Below are positions 8,406 to 17,730 of a DNA stretch of 64,000 bases, piece after piece. A program made the position numbers and the translations under genes. Position 1 is the stretch's first letter. Every line of letters begins with the position of its first letter. Source of the stretch: Psychrosphaera haliotis. GTDB taxonomy: Bacteria; Pseudomonadota; Gammaproteobacteria; Enterobacterales; Alteromonadaceae. Location of the stretch: assembly GCF_039523615.1 (NCBI RefSeq), contig NZ_BAAAFQ010000004.1, positions 558,001 to 622,000 of the forward strand, given 5' to 3'. Under the pieces are notes generated by a model. That model saw only the letters and a list, made by a program, of their open reading frames with translations, did no database searches and was not told the origin of the DNA.

Positions 8406-9185
8406 TTAAAAACGCCAAACGCCTAAAAACTGAACTGCACTTTCATCAACGTCAGTTCCTAACTTGTTGTTCCAATATTGGTACTCAACTCCGACAAACA
8501 GTTGCTCTGGTTTTTGTGACAACGCTTTACCTAAATCCCATCGCATTTGAACCTGAACTAATGTCCAACTATTAGAGTCAACATTTAGAATTTCAGTTTG
8601 TCGCTCATCAATATATTCAGCGTGCCCTTCTATATAAAACTGCTGATCGCCCGCCGAAATTGGGTATCGCCACGCAACATCAATCATCCAGCTATCGTCT
8701 TCTTTGGGCGCGCCTCCATAGGCAATACCTTCATTGTCATCTATGTAACCCGTTAACAATACGTTAAAAAACTGAAACCCATCTAGATTGAGAGAAAATT
8801 GAACGCCAGGGAGGTACTTTAAAATATTTGATTCAGGAGCCGCATTTATCCCCATCACTAAACTTACATCGGAGAGTAATCCGCCATATTTGATGTCGAA
8901 CAAACTGTTAGTACTAAATGTGGGATACCACTCAAGGTATAATGAGTCGCTGTTTTTTACGCTGCTGTAGTCAACGAAAAAAAAGTTGCCACCATAATCC
9001 CAACCACTAGAGTGTTGAAGCGTAACAATAGTGGTATTTTCGGACGTTCCTGGCGCTGCAAACGCTTGGTCAAGATCGCCGTATTGAAGGTGCATTTCTG
9101 TTGAGCTCCAATTCGAAGCAAAAACAGGGCTAGAAAGGAAAAGAGAAGTTGCTGCCAAGCCAACAAGAGTGCTTTTTGTCGCCAT
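8406..9185 (-). CDS. Tsx/OmpK-family outer-membrane channel protein
   Basis: Predicted outer-membrane beta-barrel of 259 residues. There is a signal peptide (about 1-23, ending VFASN), then WSSTEMHLQYG, the conserved HSSGWDYGGNFFFVDY segment and LYLEWYPTFS, and it ends in Phe (GVWRF) as expected for BAM-assembled barrels. Relatives include Tsx, the nucleoside channel of enterics, and Vibrio OmpK. Substrate specificity cannot be read from sequence. It heads a two-gene unit with the chemoreceptor downstream. Confidence 0.85.
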   Translation of the reverse strand: MATKSTLVGLAATSLFLSSPVFASNWSSTEMHLQYGDLDQAFAAPGTSENTTIVTLQHSSGWDYGGNFFFVDYSSVKNSDSLYLEWYPTFSTNSLFDIKYGGLLSDVSLVMGINAAPESNILKYLPGVQFSLNLDGFQFFNVLLTGYIDDNEGIAYGGAPKEDDSWMIDVAWRYPISAGDQQFYIEGHAEYIDERQTEILNVDSNSWTLVQVQMRWDLGKALSQKPEQLFVGVEYQYWNNKLGTDVDESAVQFLGVWRF

Positions 9186-9379
9186 TTACGTAAACCTTAA
9201 AAAATTGATCTACATAAAGCGTAGCACCAGATTTAAATAGTGGTGTTATTTGCTTATAAATATTAGGTATTTTAGAACTAAAAGCATTAAATTCCCTAAA
9301 ACAGGTCAAAGAACCTTTAAAAACGGCCAATCACTGGATCATAGTATCGTGCCTGCATATAAAGTAATTAAAATTTTTC

Positions 9380-9414
9380 CAAAAAAAAAGAAACTCCGAA
9401 TAATCGAAGTTTCT
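9380..9414 (-). terminator. Intrinsic terminator of the metalloprotease gene
   Basis: Minus-strand hairpin: AGAAACT (complement of 9408-9414) pairs with AGTTTCT (complement of 9389-9395), with inner CGA/TCG pairs and one mismatch, followed by nine T (9388-9380). The rest of 9186-9503 contains the upstream region of the Tsx-like gene and no convincing gene. Confidence 0.88.
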
Positions 9415-9503
9415 TTTAGTAATTTAGCTTTCTAGACTTATGTTAGCCTTTATTTAGGCTTAGTCCGTGGCTAAAACCAGAACATATTTGTGCTTGGTTT
9501 GAT

Positions 9504-12029
9504 TTATTTTTTCACCGTCAGCTTTGGTTCTAAACCTTCTGTTAATCTAGCTGCAAGACCTGCATAACGATATCCTTGTAACTTACCGTCGTGCTTTTTC
9601 GCTGCTGATTTTAGCTTAGACTTTAACTCAGTGGCGATGCCTCTCAACATTGCAACAAGAGTCGGAGATGATTTAGTCGATGAAATGTCTGCTAATAGTT
9701 TTGTCACAAAGTAGTCTTGTAACATGATTGTATATTGATCTGACTTAGGGCGACGAGATTTAATGTCACCGAAAATAGTATCAACATATTTATTAACCGT
9801 TTTTACCGGATCCATCACATCTTCGCCAGCCGCTTGTAACTTTATTAGCGAGTCTAGGCGGTGCGCAGCCAATGGACTACCTACGGCTTGTCTAATAATA
9901 GAGTTTGCATATTGCTCAAACTTATCCTGACCAATGCGTTTTAGAATTTCTTTGTTATTCCAAAACTCAGGTAACTTAACGCCGTTGTCTATTAAAAACT
10001 GAACAGCACGTTCCTGCTTTTTCTTAGGGAAGATTTCAAAGACTTGTTTTTCTTTATGATCTTGAGTTAACTCATTGCGGTACATCACACCACCAACCGC
10101 TTTAGCAACGTGGCCAAGCTCTCTAGCGTGTTGTTGAATCACAGTTTTGTATGCGTTGTCTAACTCGTCATAACCCTTGTTTGGTTCAAAGCTAGTAGAA
10201 TCGATCAAGTTAGCTATAATACGCTTTTTGTTCTTCTGCCCTAGTCTTGTTGCTTCAACAGGATCATCACCAATCGCTTCCGTTAAAATACGTGGATCTA
10301 GGTAGCTTGGCTTAGAGTAGGCATCCCAACGTAGACGGTCATCATTTAACTGACGGTCTGCAATTTTACTTAAAAGAACCGTTTCTTCTTTTGGCGTAAG
10401 GTTACCTTTAAATTCTTTGTAACCCCACTCAATTGCAAACTTGTCATACGGGCCTGGATCGTAGTCAATTGGCGACACACCATCTTCTGGTTGTATTACA
10501 TAGTTAAATCGAGCGTAATCCATGATTGATGCTGACACACCAAATTCTTTTACAAATTCAGGATCTCTTAACTGGTCAATCGTGTATGAATTATTACCAA
10601 TAAAGTTGTGGTGTAGGCCTATTGAGTGACCAACTTCATGAGCAACAACAAAACGAACTAAATCACTCATAACTTCGTTTGGTAAAGGTAACTTTTTCGC
10701 TCTTGGATCGGTTGCACCGGCTTGAGCAAAGTACCAACCTTCAAGTAACTTGATTACGTTGTGGTACATACGCACGTCAGCTTCAATAATTTCGCCTGAG
10801 CGAGGGTCAGCAACATGTGGCCCTTGCGCGTTTGGAATGCCTGATGGAATCCAACGAACAACTGAGTAACGAGCATCTTCTGGATCCCAGTCTGGGTTTT
10901 CTTCCATGCTAGGTGCCATTTTTGCAACAATACCGTTTTTAAAACCAGCCTGTTCAAAAGCTGACTGCCAAAACTCAATACCTTCTCTAACCGCTTCAAC
11001 ATATTTCTGCGGCGTACCACGGTCTATGTACCAAACGATCGGCTCTTTTGGTTCACTAACTTCTAACTCTGGGTTCTTCTTTTCTAAACGCCAGCGTTTT
11101 ATGTAGCTGAACGAGTCCAGTTTGTTTTTCTCAGAGCTGTAGTCTGAATAGTTCGCTGTAAAGTAACCTACTCGCTTATCATAAAAACGAGGTTTCATTG
11201 GCGTGTCTGGCAACGCAAAAATAGAATGACGTATTTCTTTAGTTTCGTTTACTTTTGCACTAGTAAATTGCGCTAATACTGTTGCTTCTATATTTTTTTC
11301 AAACGCCTTAACTTTAGTAATCAAACTGCTCTTTTTATTCAGTTTGAAGCTTGGTGTTTTTGGCGCTTTCGGGTTTCTTGGCGCTCTTGGTGCAGGGAAA
11401 AGCTCTTTGTGCTGTCCCATATATAAGCTTGTAATGTCTACAACAGGTGACTTAGCGTCGTCAGTTGAGAACGTTGCAATTGGAAGCTTGGTAATAATCG
11501 CATCGATAGACGCTTTTTTAACGACTAACGACTCTCTAGAACCATCGTCAGATACCACTGAATAATTACGGCTACGTAACAAGATATCGTCACCATGGCG
11601 TTCAAAAATCACATATTGACGACCGATATCAGCACTAATAACCCCTTTTCCAGGCTGTGTGCCTGACGTTTTGACTTGCCAAACAAACTCACGACCTAAC
11701 TCAACAGCTGGGATCTCAAAGTATACTTTGTTGTCCACAAGGTGAGTGGTAAAGATACCTTTTGAAGTTACCGCTTTATCAGTAACAATATCTGCATAGT
11801 CTTTAAACTTGCTTTTTTTCTTGTCTTTTTTATCTTTTTTGTCCGCTTTTTCAGCGTCGTCTGGTTTTTCAGAGTCTTCATCTTTATCAGCAGCTAACAA
11901 AGTGTAAACTGGTGCTACACTTGAATTAGACTTATTTAGCGCATCAATCTCAGCTTGCGTCAGAACCGTCGCAGCAGAACTGAAACTGGTGATGCTTAAC
12001 ACCAGCATAGTTTTATTTAGTAACTTCAT
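9504..12029 (-). CDS. Secreted zinc-dependent metalloprotease (DUF5117/DUF5118 type)
   Basis: Large predicted exported metalloprotease of 841 residues. A signal peptide spans about 1-19. A low-complexity charged linker rich in Lys and Asp at about 48-75 is followed by the DUF5118/DUF5117-like region. The zinc site is HEVGHSIGLHH starting at His464, the HExxHxxGxxH form of metzincins, with a downstream Met (SIMDYARFNY) where a Met-turn is expected. The family is common in marine Alteromonadales and Bacteroidetes; its substrate is unknown. It is monocistronic with a strong terminator, and the divergent neighbour begins 395 bp away. Confidence 0.9.
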   Translation of the reverse strand: MKLLNKTMLVLSITSFSSAATVLTQAEIDALNKSNSSVAPVYTLLAADKDEDSEKPDDAEKADKKDKKDKKKSKFKDYADIVTDKAVTSKGIFTTHLVDNKVYFEIPAVELGREFVWQVKTSGTQPGKGVISADIGRQYVIFERHGDDILLRSRNYSVVSDDGSRESLVVKKASIDAIITKLPIATFSTDDAKSPVVDITSLYMGQHKELFPAPRAPRNPKAPKTPSFKLNKKSSLITKVKAFEKNIEATVLAQFTSAKVNETKEIRHSIFALPDTPMKPRFYDKRVGYFTANYSDYSSEKNKLDSFSYIKRWRLEKKNPELEVSEPKEPIVWYIDRGTPQKYVEAVREGIEFWQSAFEQAGFKNGIVAKMAPSMEENPDWDPEDARYSVVRWIPSGIPNAQGPHVADPRSGEIIEADVRMYHNVIKLLEGWYFAQAGATDPRAKKLPLPNEVMSDLVRFVVAHEVGHSIGLHHNFIGNNSYTIDQLRDPEFVKEFGVSASIMDYARFNYVIQPEDGVSPIDYDPGPYDKFAIEWGYKEFKGNLTPKEETVLLSKIADRQLNDDRLRWDAYSKPSYLDPRILTEAIGDDPVEATRLGQKNKKRIIANLIDSTSFEPNKGYDELDNAYKTVIQQHARELGHVAKAVGGVMYRNELTQDHKEKQVFEIFPKKKQERAVQFLIDNGVKLPEFWNNKEILKRIGQDKFEQYANSIIRQAVGSPLAAHRLDSLIKLQAAGEDVMDPVKTVNKYVDTIFGDIKSRRPKSDQYTIMLQDYFVTKLLADISSTKSSPTLVAMLRGIATELKSKLKSAAKKHDGKLQGYRYAGLAARLTEGLEPKLTVKK

Positions 12030-12424
12030 ATCGGTATATTTAATCCTGTTCCAAAAAATTATTATTTTTATTTATCGTTCAATGCTCTTTTGCACGTAAT
12101 AGTTTTATTTTATATAAATGATTATCACTAATTAGTCTATTTATCTGAGACTAACCGTTATTTAATAGGGTTAAACTATTAGTACTCTAATTAACGTCGC
12201 CCTTTACATCAATACATACCGCAACAAAATTTCATTAAACTCAACAAGAAAACCCGCTATTCGAGCATCGCTCTACAAACTTATTTAATCAGTTTATTCT
12301 TTTATTCTTTTATTCTTCAAGCTTATCGTTTTTTGGCTTATAGTTTTTTAGCTGGTAGCTTTGTTAGCGTGCCCAATTTTTATATCGATTCCCTTTAAAT
12401 GTGTATCTCTGGAGTAATTAAGTT
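12030..12424. other. Divergent intergenic region without a gene
   Basis: A/T-rich 395 bp between the divergent metalloprotease and GNAT genes, which must carry both promoters. It contains three near-identical TTTTATTC units at about 12295-12317 and a GATTATCACTAATTAG stretch near 12120 that only weakly resembles an iron-regulator site. No coding signal or RNA family was recognised. Confidence 0.6.
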
Positions 12425-12886
12425 TTGAAAGCAGTAGTCATAAAAGAAAATCAACAAGAGCTGTTAGAAGACTTTATTCGCTTAAACGAAGAGTGGATAT
12501 CTCACTATTTTGAAATTGAAGAGGTTGATCGTGAATTGGCAGCAAACCCAATAAAAGTAATTGATAATGGCGGGTATATTTTTAGCCTAATTGACGAAGG
12601 CGAAGTCAAAGGCGTGTGCGCTCTGTTTAATAATGGAAACGGCATTTTTGAGTTGGCTCGAATGGCTGTATCGCCAAGTAGTCAGGGCAAAGGGTTCGGT
12701 AAAAGATTAATTGAACATGCTTTGGCTAAACTTACTGAAATTGGTGCTCAACAAGTTTATCTTGTTTCCAATACTAAACTAACGGCCGCAATTGAGCTTT
12801 ATAAAAGTTACGGCTTCAAAACCACCTCAGAAGGCCAGCACCCTGTATACACTAGAGCCAACATAGTGATGGGCCGCCACTGCTAA
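12425..12886 (+). CDS. GNAT-family N-acetyltransferase
   Basis: Acetyl-CoA-dependent acetyltransferase of 153 residues with an unknown acceptor. The GNAT motif A is clear: ELARMAVSPSSQGKGFGKRLIEHAL (about 77-101), shown here in part as SSQGKGFGKRL, with the Q/G-x-G-x-G/A acetyl-CoA loop. Motif B follows as AAIELYKSYGFK. The start is a TTG with GGAG about 10 bases upstream, so the start is less secure than the fold. A heptamer tandem repeat follows the stop after 13 bases. Confidence 0.85.
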   Translation: MKAVVIKENQQELLEDFIRLNEEWISHYFEIEEVDRELAANPIKVIDNGGYIFSLIDEGEVKGVCALFNNGNGIFELARMAVSPSSQGKGFGKRLIEHALAKLTEIGAQQVYLVSNTKLTAAIELYKSYGFKTTSEGQHPVYTRANIVMGRHC

Positions 12887-12899
12887 CAACCAAAAACAT

Positions 12900-12948
12900 T
12901 TGCTAGTTGCTAGTTGCTAGTTGCTAGTTGCTAGTTGCTAGTTGCTAG
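12900..12948. repeat. Tandem repeat, seven copies of TTGCTAG
   Basis: Seven perfect consecutive copies of the heptamer TTGCTAG, 49 bp in total, lying between two convergent genes (stops at 12886 and 12963). Because 7 is not a multiple of 3, copy-number change would not preserve frame in a coding sequence; here it is intergenic. Likely generated by replication slippage. Confidence 0.97.
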
Positions 12949-12962
12949 ACGAGTTGAACTGC

Positions 12963-14135
12963 TTAATTTTGCTTATCGCTAGATAAAACATCTACCGCTT
13001 TATCTGGAAAATCAGTGAAAACGCCATCAACACCAATATCAAAATAAAAGAATCGTAACAGTTCAGAAAAGTCCTTAACATAACTAGGCACCTTGCCCTT
13101 GTCTGCACGGAATGTATATGGATGAACTAGAAGCCCAGCTTTATGGGCTGCCTCTACTAAACCGTTTGACTTGACTGTTTTTAGCTTTTTATTTTCAGTT
13201 ACTAACATAGATTTCCATGGACCAATCCCATCAGCATATTGTGCAATTTTGTCCATATTTTCAGGTTGAAGCATCCAGTCATAACTATATGGTACTGCCT
13301 CTCCATCTTTATAGGTCACGGTTTCGTTCCAACTTGTCATTGCAATTAACTGCACAAGCCTGAGGTTCACATCAAGTTGAGGCATCAACTTCTGCTTAAT
13401 TCTTTTGAGCTCATTGGCATCAAAGCTTTGGACAAAAACCTTACTTTCGTGATTGATATAACCGTACTTTTTGAGTTCCAGTAGCACGGCTTTACTTATG
13501 TCTTTACCGCTGTGTAAATGGAATGCGGGCGACTTTATTTCAGGATACAGACCAACATTTTTACCTGTACTTTTATTTAGCCCCTGTATTAACTCAATTT
13601 CGTCGGCGAAAGTATGTACTTTAAACTTAGACCGCCAAATAGGAAATCGGTCTGGATAGTTAGCCTCAATAATTCCCTCTTTTACAGAAAATCCCTCTGT
13701 CATATCAAGCGTTTGAATTTCCGCTAAGGTAAAATCAATAGCATAATAACGCCCATCTTTTCGGCTTCGATTTGGAAACTTATCCGCTACGTTTGTTACT
13801 CGGTCTAAGTAATGATCGTGCAATACAACTAAGTGATCATCTTTTGTCATCACTAGATCTTGTTCAATGTAGTCAACCTTCATTGCGTAAGCCATCGCTT
13901 TTGAAGCCATGCTGTGCTCTGGTAAATAGCCACTGGCACCACGGTGCGCGATTACGATTTTATGCTTTTTCACCATGTCCGGCTCAATGCCACTGGGTTT
14001 TAGGCTGCTTGGTTTGAGGCTACTTGACTCAATGCGGCTCAAGCCACTGCTACTAAATTCTGTTTCACTCGTGGCATTACAAGCCACTGCAAATGGAAGC
14101 AGTGCCACCAGCGAGACAACAAATAGGTTTTTCAT
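12963..14135 (-). CDS. glpQ: Lipoprotein glycerophosphodiester phosphodiesterase (GlpQ family)
   Basis: Envelope enzyme that hydrolyses glycerophosphodiesters to glycerol-3-phosphate and an alcohol. The 390 residues start with a signal sequence whose lipobox FAVAC puts the acylated Cys at 19, so it is a predicted lipoprotein, unlike soluble periplasmic E. coli GlpQ. A Ser/Pro-rich spacer with repeated SSLKPS units (about 33-49) precedes the GDPD barrel. Catalytic and metal signatures are AHRGASGYLPEHS (about 62-74), YIEQDLVMTKDDHLVVLHD (about 95-113) and YPEIKSP. The spacer suits tethering to the membrane. Confidence 0.9.
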   Translation of the reverse strand: MKNLFVVSLVALLPFAVACNATSETEFSSSGLSRIESSSLKPSSLKPSGIEPDMVKKHKIVIAHRGASGYLPEHSMASKAMAYAMKVDYIEQDLVMTKDDHLVVLHDHYLDRVTNVADKFPNRSRKDGRYYAIDFTLAEIQTLDMTEGFSVKEGIIEANYPDRFPIWRSKFKVHTFADEIELIQGLNKSTGKNVGLYPEIKSPAFHLHSGKDISKAVLLELKKYGYINHESKVFVQSFDANELKRIKQKLMPQLDVNLRLVQLIAMTSWNETVTYKDGEAVPYSYDWMLQPENMDKIAQYADGIGPWKSMLVTENKKLKTVKSNGLVEAAHKAGLLVHPYTFRADKGKVPSYVKDFSELLRFFYFDIGVDGVFTDFPDKAVDVLSSDKQN

Positions 14136-14460
14136 AGACTTCCCTTAACCATTTTTAAACACACTCCGCCACTATCGCCTTTAATATAAAAGCATTAGTC
14201 ATGCAGGCTTAGTTAAAACGTAAATATATAAACTGTATAAAATTATGCCGCCCAAAAATGACAGGACAATGAACATTCTAATTAAGAATATAAACATTTC
14301 AGAAGACACTTACATTGTTATTAATTTACTACTTAAATTGACGCAACCGAGTTCATTACAATTTGTAACATTTAGTACGCTATGTTTACTGGTATTTATT
14401 TGATGATGATGGCTATTTACTGTACTTTGTCGCCGCATAAACATCACAAGGAAAGTTACT
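14136..14460. other. Divergent intergenic region without a gene
   Basis: 325 bp between the divergent GDPD gene and the HExxH/barrel gene. Both promoters must lie here. AAGGAAAG at about 14449-14456 is the ribosome-binding site for the TTG start at 14461. No other feature was recognised. Confidence 0.5.
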
Positions 14461-17400
14461 TTGAAGTCCCTAATCTCATCAGTTGTATTACTAGCGTCTG
14501 CCGTATTTTCATCTTTTAGCCCAAGTGCAAATGAAATTCTAAATCCCAAACTTGATTGGCAAGTGCTGGAAACACCAAATTTTAAAATTCATTTCACACC
14601 TAATTACAAAGATTGGGCATACAACGCGGCCAATGAAATGGAACATGCTCAAAATTTAATTAAACAGCAACAAAACAGAGTATTGACCGAAAAAGTAGAC
14701 GTTGTTGTTTTTGATCCGCTAAATAATTCAAATGGTTTTGCCCTAGCGTTTAGCCATAAACCATTTATGGCGCTATATGCAACTTCAGCGCTATCAGAGA
14801 CCGTCATTAGTAATAGCGACAGTTGGCCTCAATTACTGGCGCTGCATGAGTATGTTCACTTGGTGCATTTAGGGCAGCAGGACAGAGCAAAATGGCGCAA
14901 CACAATTCGAAAATACCATGATTTATACGATGCCTATGCCTCAGGATTAAATCGTTGGGTGTCAGAAGGTTATGCAACCTTACTTGAATCTAAGCTTACG
15001 GGACGTGGACGTTTGTTTGATGCACAAGTTGAAGCCACTATATTGCAATACGCTCGTGAAGGGGCGTTGCCAAAATACTCTCAGTTAAGTGCAACATCTG
15101 GTGGCTATAAAGCGGGTTCAATGGCTTATTTAGTTGGCGTTCGCTTTTTAGCTTGGTTAGAAAAAGAATATTCTGAGCAACATTTAGATGCTGTTTGGAC
15201 AAGAATGCGCGGTGAAGCAAATCGTAATTTTGACAAAGCGTTTGAGGGCATATTCCAACAACCAGCGTCACAACTTTATAATCGATTTGTGGCAGAATAC
15301 ACGCAAATTGCGATGAACACAGAACAACAGAGCAATGCCGCTGAATTGTGGTTTGACGCTGATTTTGAACTACGTTCGCCAACCTTTAGCCCAGACCAAA
15401 GTAAGTTCTTAGCCGTAGAAGCCTCTAATGATGCATCACCTAAATATAAACTTTCGGTATATGAAACGGCTATTAATGCCAAAGCCATCGAAACGTTTAA
15501 CAATCAAAATGAAGCTATTTTAAAAGACGACCCACAGGATATTGCCAACAACGAGCCTCGAGTATTTAATAGCAAGCGTATCAAAGCCTTAAATTCTATT
15601 AACGGGAAAGGTGTTAGCTATCCAAGATGGCTGAACGAAGAGGTTGTGCTTTATGTGGCAAGCTCTACGGACAATCAAGGCCAGCAACACCAAGATTTAT
15701 TTAAATGGAATATCTCTTCTGGAAACATAACGCAATTAACAACTAGCTTAAACATTCGTCGTTTTGATATTTCCTCTGATGCTGAGTTTATTGTCGCTGA
15801 GCGCAATGAGTTTGGTAAATCTAGTTTAATTAAGTTGGGCTTAAATAGTTTGGGTCTAGGCAGTTTGGGCTCAAATACTTCGGATTTAAATAGTTCGGGT
15901 TCAAGTAATTTAGACTTAGATAGTTCAAGCTCAAACGGCTCGGTTCACAATCAAGGCAAATTGGCTTCAGCCATCGAACTTAAAACACCTTCGATTAAAG
16001 AGAGTTATGACTTTCCAAGGCTCAACCCTAAAAATCCTGAACAATTGGCGTATTTATCAAAAAGTATCAACGGCAACTGGTTAGTAAAACTAGCAGACTT
16101 AGGTAGCAGCAAAGGCGATAATACAGGCAGCAACATTTCTACTTCAGACAAAACAATAGCCCTGCCAAGCGACTACCAATTTTTGTCTTACTTAAACTGG
16201 ACACCTGATGGTGAGTCATTGCTGTTTGTTGCCAGTCAAAGTAACCAGTTGTTTGCCTATCAATATGACATTAAAAGCGCTTCTCTTAGTCAAATCACAA
16301 ATGGTGAACACCCGGTAGCATGGCCAACCGTATGGAAAACTGAAGACAAGTCACGCTTAGTATTTGCTTCTACTCGCTCTACTGGCCCAAACCTTTATGT
16401 GCAGCCTTTACAAAAGACTGAAAACACAACATTTACAACTCAAATTCCAAAGCCACAAACTGAGCGCTCTCAATTCACAAAAAATACGGATTCTAAGTAT
16501 TTGATGCCATTGGCTGGCACTAAACATGAATTAGCGAACGCCCCTTCGGTACCATACAACTCAAAAGCTGGGTTACACGACCAAAACATATCTTTGGTTT
16601 TAGCCGGCACTAACAGCACTGCATCTTCTAACTTAATTGAAATTGGCATAAAAGGCGCAGACCTAATGCAACGACTAAGCTGGATGATTTCAGTAGGTAG
16701 TGACGAAGTGCTGTCGGGCTATAGCGGTTATATGAGCTGGAAGGGTTGGCCTGTAAATGTTGCAGCCAATGCCTTCTCCATCGAGATTGACCCTTCAAAG
16801 CAAGGTGATGATGTTTTAGGAACTAAAATTAACAAAGACGGCTTTAACATTGCTGCTGATTGGAGTTATGGTATTTATCAAGGCTTGTTTGAGACATACC
16901 GCGGGCAATTAAATACAAGCTTAGCTTACTCTAGTTTGGATGACGTTCAGTTTGCAGTCACTCAAATTGATAATACTGGCAATACCATTCAAAACTTAAT
17001 GACGAATGTTGGAAATAATGAAACCTCATTCCAAATTGGTCATAAGCAAACTTTATCTTACGACATGCAAGAGTTTGGCGTGTTTCAATCTAGTGACATA
17101 ACCTGGTTATCCGGCGAAACAGAATATACAGGTGGTCAAAAAGAAAAATGGACTGGCCATCAAGGTTCATTCATATTGGAAGCAACTTGGTTAGATGTTT
17201 CTCTAATTGCCAATCATACATGGGCAACTCGAAACGACAGTGACATAAACTTAATGAGTTTCGGTGGATTAGACTCAAATATTCTAGCAAGCCACAATTT
17301 ACCAAACTGGGTATTTATTCCTGAACTTCCATTTGCAGCGGCTACGGGTAACGACTTCAGTCGCAATACAATTAGCATTGGTCCAAAAGGTGGTTTTCAG

Positions 17401-17637
17401 GTTTACTATTCTGATCTTGAGCTGGATACTAAACCTAGCAATGCCAACGTATTTACACAAAATACCGCTCGTGAGTATACTATTTACGGCGTTAGAGGTG
17501 ACATTGCACTTGAGCTTATTGGACTTGGTTTAACAGGCATAGACGTTGAATTTGGATTGGCTAATGTCACTGAAAAACGACTAAGCGATGACAAAGAAGA
17601 TACTCAAGCTTGGATTAGCCTTAAATACAATTACTAA
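14461..17637 (+). CDS. Large secreted HExxH protein with propeller and C-terminal barrel
   Basis: Predicted exported protein of 1058 residues starting at TTG, with AAGGAAAG 5 bases upstream. After a signal peptide (about 1-23) comes a peptidase-like region. It carries HEYVH at 129-133 and WVSEGYAT with Glu169, a spacing of 36 residues that fits a gluzincin zinc site. Residues about 300-680 contain TolB/WD40-like repeats (SPTFSPDQSKFLAV, LNWTPDGESLLFV, WPTVWKTEDKSRLVFAS) interrupted by a Ser/Leu/Asn-rich repeat (about 459-498). The last about 350 residues are strand-rich and end in Tyr (SLKYNY), like an outer-membrane barrel. Function is not established. Confidence 0.75.
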   Translation: MKSLISSVVLLASAVFSSFSPSANEILNPKLDWQVLETPNFKIHFTPNYKDWAYNAANEMEHAQNLIKQQQNRVLTEKVDVVVFDPLNNSNGFALAFSHKPFMALYATSALSETVISNSDSWPQLLALHEYVHLVHLGQQDRAKWRNTIRKYHDLYDAYASGLNRWVSEGYATLLESKLTGRGRLFDAQVEATILQYAREGALPKYSQLSATSGGYKAGSMAYLVGVRFLAWLEKEYSEQHLDAVWTRMRGEANRNFDKAFEGIFQQPASQLYNRFVAEYTQIAMNTEQQSNAAELWFDADFELRSPTFSPDQSKFLAVEASNDASPKYKLSVYETAINAKAIETFNNQNEAILKDDPQDIANNEPRVFNSKRIKALNSINGKGVSYPRWLNEEVVLYVASSTDNQGQQHQDLFKWNISSGNITQLTTSLNIRRFDISSDAEFIVAERNEFGKSSLIKLGLNSLGLGSLGSNTSDLNSSGSSNLDLDSSSSNGSVHNQGKLASAIELKTPSIKESYDFPRLNPKNPEQLAYLSKSINGNWLVKLADLGSSKGDNTGSNISTSDKTIALPSDYQFLSYLNWTPDGESLLFVASQSNQLFAYQYDIKSASLSQITNGEHPVAWPTVWKTEDKSRLVFASTRSTGPNLYVQPLQKTENTTFTTQIPKPQTERSQFTKNTDSKYLMPLAGTKHELANAPSVPYNSKAGLHDQNISLVLAGTNSTASSNLIEIGIKGADLMQRLSWMISVGSDEVLSGYSGYMSWKGWPVNVAANAFSIEIDPSKQGDDVLGTKINKDGFNIAADWSYGIYQGLFETYRGQLNTSLAYSSLDDVQFAVTQIDNTGNTIQNLMTNVGNNETSFQIGHKQTLSYDMQEFGVFQSSDITWLSGETEYTGGQKEKWTGHQGSFILEATWLDVSLIANHTWATRNDSDINLMSFGGLDSNILASHNLPNWVFIPELPFAAATGNDFSRNTISIGPKGGFQVYYSDLELDTKPSNANVFTQNTAREYTIYGVRGDIALELIGLGLTGIDVEFGLANVTEKRLSDDKEDTQAWISLKYNY

Positions 17638-17670
17638 TAGAGCTTTTAATTGAGCTTATTGTTTGAACTC

Positions 17671-17719
17671 AACCCCCTCTAAACCATGCAACAAAACTTA
17701 CAATGGTTCAGAGGGTTTT
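17671..17719. terminator. Bidirectional intrinsic terminator between convergent genes
   Basis: AACCCCCTCTAAACCAT (17671-17687) pairs with ATGGTTCAGAGGGTTTT (17703-17719), allowing one bulged C and one mismatch, around a 15-base loop. It serves the barrel gene and the convergent nhaD gene. Confidence 0.82.
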
Positions 17720-17730
17720 AACTGGCAAAG

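Noticed and set aside
9250..9435. Plus-strand frame of 61 codons upstream of the Tsx-like gene
   Set aside because: Lys/Phe-rich translation of A/T-rich DNA that runs through the metalloprotease terminator.
12900..12948. CRISPR array
   Set aside because: Heptamers are contiguous without spacers, so it is a simple tandem repeat.
14310..14549. Minus-strand frame of 79 codons
   Set aside because: Overlaps the promoter region and signal peptide codons of the 1058-residue protein, with no ribosome-binding site or family resemblance.
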